NCBI GenBank assembly: GCA_026419785.1
Contig: JAODTK010001388.1
Coordinates: 62,001 to 126,000, forward strand
Length of the DNA: 64,000 nucleotides
Origin: Sclerodactyla briareus
Taxonomy: Eukaryota; Echinodermata; Holothuroidea; Dendrochirotida; Sclerodactylidae
Direction of reading: 5' to 3'
The notes under the pieces are model-generated. The model ran no database searches and was not told the DNA's origin. It worked only from the letters and a program-made list of their open reading frames with translations. This document shows positions 58,901-64,000 of the stretch, in pieces. Numbering within the stretch: position 1 is the stretch's first letter; each line of letters begins with the position of its first letter. The position numbers were made by a program, and so were the translations under genes.

Positions 58901-59745
58901 TTCTCCGCATTCTTCCTCAGCTCACCGCAAACCTTGCGAAAGCCTCCGCAATGTTTTTAACACTATTTTTTGATTGGCAGACGGCACAAAAATGGATACG
59001 AAATGAAGAAGAAGAGGAGAAAATTGTAGATTAATTCGAAATTAAAACAAAAACTTTTGTAAGACGTTAACGACCCCCGAATGCCCACGCATTTACAGTT
59101 AGAAGTCCCCGTCCATTTTGATCAGGCGAGACAAAATGATTGTGTATTTGATAACAATAACTGTAATTTGTGTGAAAATGTACGGAGCATATGTACGGTA
59201 TTATATTACGTAGTGAAAAGGAACGCGCATTGTCAAATAACTGCAGTGAATACACAATGTTGTGAAACCAAAAAACACGCTGTATCGCCCGCCAAAAACA
59301 CACGGCAACAGTCGGCAACTTCGCAAGACACCGCGTGCTGAATTCTTCACATGCTCCGCAAACATTGCATAAGAACTTTGACAAGTCATGATTATCGGGA
59401 TATATCTGGAAGCACTTGAAGTAGTCTTCGGCGTGGGAAAAGCTATTTATGCACCAGGTATTATTCTTCATATAGTCCCGTGATTGATGCTTGCTTGTAG
59501 CTTGGAGGGACAGTTACAATGTGAGCAAAAAAGGACTAGGCGAGGAGAACAGAAGACTGGAGAGCGGTGGTTGCGAGGTTATCGTGGCGCTGGGTGTGAC
59601 ATGGAAATGGTGCCGGGTGCCCTAGCTCGTCCACTTTATTTTCCACAGTACGATAACCTCGTAGGGCCGTTCTCTGGTGCTAATAATATCGTGAAATATG
59701 AAAGACTAATCAATTCGTGAGCATTTTGACCGATTAGTATAAAAA
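55946..59745. other. No gene seen
   Basis: Several frames of 80-138 codons occur on both strands (for example 56954-57370 minus, 57465-57818 plus, 58759-59034 plus), but none shows a known motif. G-rich run near 57915-57945. Confidence 0.4.
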
Positions 59746-59929
<184 letters not shown>

Positions 59930-60236
59930 ACCTAATTACTCCAGGAAGTGTTCCTTACTTCTCATTCTGATTCCTAACCCGGATTTAACGGATTAAGGCT
60001 AGAAAAGGGGCTGAGTGATCCCGATCATTCCTGACAATCATATGGCCAGAACACAGGACAAATGGGAATGGTACCAGCCTACTGATGTGCAACATTTAAT
60101 ACACGTCTGACAAATTCCCATTCCACAAAAATTATCTTGATAAACAATAGATCCCCGTAGAACTCTGATAAGACAAAACTACACACTAGTTCAAATTAAC
60201 AACTTAACTTCAACATTTCAACTTTATTAAGACCAT

Positions 60237-61665
60237 CAGAGCCCAAACAATCTGAGCCTTCAACTTTTTCATTTAACAGGATTGTTTCAACGTGGACCTC
60301 TGTTGACCTCTCAGCTGACCTTAAAATAACTCGGAGCAATTAGTTCACCTAGTGAACCCACTACCGAGTATGAGCCTTCAATTCATCGGGCGGGGTCAAT
60401 TTATCACGTTTACAAGCTGAATTGATCATAATATCACTCTTTCTCGCTTGCTTACACAGGGTACCTTTGCTCTTGATATTTTCAACCGGATCAGACAGAT
60501 ACTTTTCCTAGGTTTACATGCCCTACCTTGGCCTGTGGTGACCTCAAGGTTCGATACGGTTCATGTGCTCATCATGGGAAACAGTCATACCAAGTACGAT
60601 TTCAAATCCATCAATGTCGAGCTTATGTGCTGCAAGCTGCAATTTGCCGATATATCTATATATAATTTTTTGTTCCCATTCTTTAAGAATGACCCAAGTC
60701 TAACCCACCGAGAAAATAGGGTTCCTAGTCAATCATCAAATGCTACACACCAAATTCAACCGATCAGACCTGCCATCCTGACTTATCATGTTTAACAGGT
60801 TTTCAGACTTTACCCTCGGATTACCTTTGACCCGACACCAGAAACAATAGGGATCATGTACTCATCATGGATGACCGCACATACCAGTACGGGCGCCATC
60901 CTTCCAGGTGGGGTCGAATTAATGTGTTTTCCAAGGCCAAATTGGCCCAAATATAGATTTTCCACCACAACCTTTCCTATTTTTGACCAAAAATCACACC
61001 CCCGACCTAAACCAAAATCCAATAGATTCCTATATTCTCCATGAGACAAGCCACCACCAAATTTCCAACCTGATCATCCCACCATTCTGCCCTCCTCGTG
61101 TTTTCAAGAATTTTCAGACTCCGACCTCCTGTGGGCTTCATATGATTCTGCGTTTGACCCACAACGATAGGGTTCATGTCCTTATCATGGGGAACACAAC
61201 ATACCAAGTAATGAGCTTCATCCATCCAGGTGGGGTTGAGTCCACATCGTGTTTACAAACCCAAAAAACAAAATCGGCCAAATTATCGACTTTCCACAGA
61301 TTTTCTATTTTTGACCAAAATTCAACCGCCGACCTGAACAAAAGGCATAGGCTACGTGTACTCCCCATAAGACGCTGCATACCCCAACTGTCAACTTGAT
61401 CGACCCAACCATTCCGGACTCATCGTGTTTTCCAAAAAAGATTTCAGACGTTGACCTCTGGTTACCTGACCTGACCCAAATAATAGGGGTTCATGTACTC
61501 ATCAGGGGGAACCCACCTACAAGTATAACCCAACCCCCACCTGGATGGGATGCGCTCATACTTGGTATGGGTGTTTCCCCTGGTGAGTACATGGACCCTA
61601 GCGTTTTGGGGTCAGGTCAGAGGTCATCTGAGGTAACCGGGAGTCAAAGTCGGAAAACCGTGTGA
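60237..61665 (+). repeat. R4-type tandem array, unit ~300-335 bp
   Basis: Anchor words 'tttcagac(g/t)t..acctc' followed by 'a(t)aggg.tcatgtactcatcatgg' and 'caggtgggg' occur near 60485 (weak), 60806, 61110 and 61445. After about 61535 the last unit appears in reverse orientation. The frames inside are not conserved as protein. Confidence 0.85.
61440..61655. repeat. Inverted duplication at the array end
   Basis: 61440-61526 and 61557-61655 are inverted copies ('gacctgacccaa...aggg.t(c)catgtactca.cagggg.aac.cc') separated by about 30 bp. Confidence 0.85.
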
Positions 61666-62049
61666 TACATAAGGTCCAGAATTGTTGCTCCGATCAATGA
61701 GAAATCTGGTGTATAGCTTTCTTATGGGGGTTTCGCCCGCGGGTGACGCAAGGAAGTTGTTAGTCTTGTCCAAACTTCTGTTTTGATCTGCTCCAAAACA
61801 CTATCCGTCTGGGAACTCGGATGCAGATGTCGCTAACAGGCTAAATATTTTTTTTTTTTTCGGTTGACAGGTCGAAGGACTTCGTTCGAATTGGAAGGAA
61901 CACCAGAAACGTTCCTTACCCTTCCCGACAGTGACCGATTTGTTATCTGTAACAACAGATCATCTGATAACCACGCCTTTCGTCTTCAGTGAAGTCTGGC
62001 AATGATACATTGTAGATTGATAACTCTAGTTCTAAACAAAACTTTCATT
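61666..62049. other. No gene seen
   Basis: T14 run at about 61848-61861. A further upstream part of the LINE that follows may begin here, but no motif is clear. Confidence 0.4.
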
Positions 62050-63560
62050 CGACCCCATTCTACCAGCCGTTGAGATGTTCGAGCGCAGTACCCATTTCAT
62101 AACCAAAATTGGTTACAGTTTCATTAACCTGGTGTTTTCCCGGAAAATTGAAGCAATGCAATTATTCACGATTACGGACGGCCCATCCTGACGAAGGATG
62201 GTTTAAGAGTGCAACCCCGGTCAATGTGTTGCCCAGTTAGCAATTGCTTCAAGTTACTTGAGAAAACTATCCTCACCCGAAACTCTTCCTCTCAAAATCT
62301 GCTCGGACATCTATGCTAACATGGACCTCAAGAAGTCACTGTTTTGTGCCTTCTTGATTGTAGTGTCGGCGTTTAATTCCATCGAACCACACCACTTTGT
62401 TTCGCTGTTTGAGAACTAGATATGGTTGTCTGACCCATCATTAAGGTGGTTCATTAGCTACTCACTGTAGATCCTCCAGTAGTGTTTGTTAATTGTACAT
62501 CAATCTAAAAAAATGTCCGGCCGCTGAATACGGTGTCCCACACGTTAATGTGCTGGTCCGGTGGGGTTTCTTCTTCTGGCCTATATAATTTGTCGCCGAT
62601 ATTTGATATTTATTTCGGCACAATCATTGCACTGTGAGATGTAGGTAAACATGAAATGGAATGAGTTCAAAAGTTAGAAGATGTAGTGCGACGATATTAG
62701 AGGTTGTGGCTTGCCACCAATGCTAAAACTAAAATGATGTCAAAACTGAACTTATGTATCTTGGTTCCAGACCCACTGCGAAGCCCAGAAACGCTGACAC
62801 ACTGTCGGGTCAGCACAAAAATCCAAAATGTGGCTACCTGTAAGGTTGGATTCCGAACTGTCTTTTACTAAGCTGTCAATAACATATGCAAACCGGCTAC
62901 TTCCCTCTGAGGCGAATTCCTCTTCTGGGCAAATAGACTCTATTTCTGATCAGGGCTCCACAATAATTTTAATCCATGCCTTCATTTCTAGCACGGGAAT
63001 TATTGTACTTCCATACTTTATGATATAATCGGTAGCAATCTTCCAGCTACAACCTTCAAAACTCTGCTGCTGCTGTGATCGTCACTGTACTGCTGGCACC
63101 TCTTATCTTAAATCCTGATTTTTTGTCTACCTTCTTCTCTGCCCTGGTTACCTGTCCGGTACATAATCTTGTTACAAAATTGTCCTTGTACACAAATGTC
63201 TGTCAGGAAACGCTCCCATCCACCTTAGGAGAACGATTTCTCGTTAGTGTCTAAAACGCGACACTAAGGTTAAACTCTGCAAATTTGCTTTCCTTCCCTG
63301 GGGTAGGACGGGAGATGAGCAGAAGGCGTTGCGAATACTGTGTACCCTAGTTGGAATCTCTTCGCTAGAAAACCGCGGAATGAGGACCTCTCCAGATTAA
63401 ATCCATGTTAAGGCTGTTTATTCAATCTGCTTTTGGTGGATATATGAAAGTTTTTTGTTTTTTTCAGCGCAGTTGAGTATTTTTATATTTCTGCGCTTTA
63501 TTAAGTGTGCCAATAATAATAATAGAATAATAATAGTATTAATAATAATTAACGATAATA
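62050..63560 (+). mobile_element. L2/Rex1-like LINE, RT to 3' end
   Basis: The plus strand shows RT blocks in order. LIVVSAFNSIEPHHFVSLFEN (split here as LIVVSAFNSI and EPHHFVSLFEN; 62350-62420) corresponds to 'LDLSAAFDTIDH..LL..L'. S.SLRWFISY follows (about 62436-62463), then VVFVNCTS (about 62482-62505), and a broken GVPQGS/GPL.F block (about 62530-62580). TELMYLGSR (about 62748-62776) and LDSELSFTK follow. QIDSISDQGSTIILIHAFIS (about 62927-62988), LQNSAA, VHKCLSGNAP.HLR (about 63190-63230) and LWNSLPRK..-like words (about 63350-63380) complete it. The 3' UTR ends 'ctgcgctttattaag' and an AAT/ATAAT tail (63512-63560), typical of L2/Rex1-like LINEs with microsatellite tails. The catalytic YADD is not readable. 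It is inactive. Confidence 0.82.
63512..63560 (+). repeat. (AAT)n tail of the LINE
   Basis: Interrupted AATAAT/ATAATAG repeats directly after the LINE 3' UTR. Confidence 0.85.
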
Positions 63561-63565
63561 ATACC

Positions 63566-64000
63566 AAGGCTATGAGTCATGGTAAGATCATCGCCAAAGT
63601 TATTTATTAATTGAATTTTAGGCGTTAGTTATTATTACTTGTCGGACTATCGAAATGAAACTGGCAAACCGACTGGGAACAATACCATCGATAGTAAGCT
63701 ATATCTTGAACTATTTTATAATACATAGACCTATTTATGCAGTCATTGCAGATAGATTGCAGTCATCAAACATGCGAAATAGATATTGTAGGTAGGCAGT
63801 CAACAACCCCAGTGGGAAGCGTCAGTGTCAGTACACCTGTTACGAAGGCCAATAAAAACAAGAGCAGCAATGCCGCAGTATCCACATATTACTGGGCTAT
63901 GTGTAAGGAGAAGGAGAGACGTGGTAGTGTTACGGTTCTTCGGTCTCCATTGTTTTCGATGATGTTTCACTGCAGTTTACTTCGACAAGGCTCAATGACT
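63566..64000 (+). repeat. Interspersed repeat family R2, copy 3
   Basis: Same landmarks as the copies at 13046 and 14566, including the 'gcagtttacttc.acaaggct' end seen in copy 1. It runs to the window edge and starts a few bases after the LINE tail. Confidence 0.85.

Noticed and set aside
58759..59034. 91-codon plus frame and its 75-codon antisense partner
   Set aside because: Neither strand shows a motif I can name. The Glu-rich end comes from a GAA repeat.

Overview
The window looks like repeat-rich nuclear DNA from a metazoan, not prokaryotic DNA. No reading frame exceeds 286 codons, and the longest is antisense to a retrotransposon. There are no operons, ribosome-binding sites, rRNA or tRNA genes, and almost everything recognisable is mobile-element debris, microsatellite or minisatellite. 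The LINE types (SGNH-esterase/APE/RT elements and RTE-like elements), the frequent aggcct-type words and the repeats rich in 'gacct(t)tgacctc' suggest a marine invertebrate. An echinoderm such as a sea cucumber is my guess, from general impression only. The reading frames of all elements break every few tens of codons. Part of this may be uncorrected long-read indel error, because even neighbouring minisatellite units differ mostly by single-base losses.

Layout. 0.3-2.7 kb: LINE family A copy 1 (+), whose RT core is split by a 23-base poly(C). 2.7-8.9 kb: no gene seen; microsatellites, GC-core repeats and hairpins. 8.9-10.1 kb: decayed LINE with a YADD box (-). 11.4-11.9 kb: interspersed repeat with (ACGA)n. 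12.4-12.8 kb: LINE 3' end (-). 13.0-15.6 kb: two copies of a ~400-bp repeat, nested inverted repeats, and an RT fragment with a dead active site (-). 19.7-21.8 kb: CpG-rich tract, a possible exon (+) and a THAP-type zinc-finger exon (-), the only candidate host-like coding sequence. 22.3-23.2 kb: two unrelated LINE 3' ends in tandem. 24.0-24.5 and 34.4-34.8 kb: inverted copies of one repeat. 26.2 and 29.9 kb: palindrome-rich MITE-like repeats. 34.9-35.3 kb: RTE fragment.

36.7-45.7 kb is the most informative part. It holds a nearly complete LINE family A copy 2 (+) with an SGNH/GDSL-like ORF1, an APE endonuclease and an RT. This LINE is interrupted at 38656/43829 by a ~5.17-kb element with ~190-bp imperfect terminal inverted repeats. 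The insert carries an RTE-type LINE (-), another LINE 3' end (+), a cysteine-rich ORF fragment (+) and a short-unit repeat, so several insertion events are stacked.

45.7-54.7 kb: mostly unassigned, with a 185-bp tandem duplication and a LINE 3' end. 54.7-55.95 kb: LINE 3' end (-) abutting a ~1.06-kb minisatellite of ~25-bp hairpin-forming units with a three-unit higher-order order. 59.75-59.93 kb: (TA)n. 60.2-61.7 kb: array of ~300-335-bp units ending in a large inverted duplication. 62.1-63.56 kb: L2/Rex1-like LINE (+) ending in an AAT-rich tail, followed by a third copy of the ~400-bp repeat.

I found no working pathway or coherent gene system. The genes here do not act together; they are independent selfish elements. 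The novelty candidates are the split LINE with its long-TIR insert, the higher-order minisatellite, the excess of poly(C)/poly(G) runs, and the nested foldback structures.
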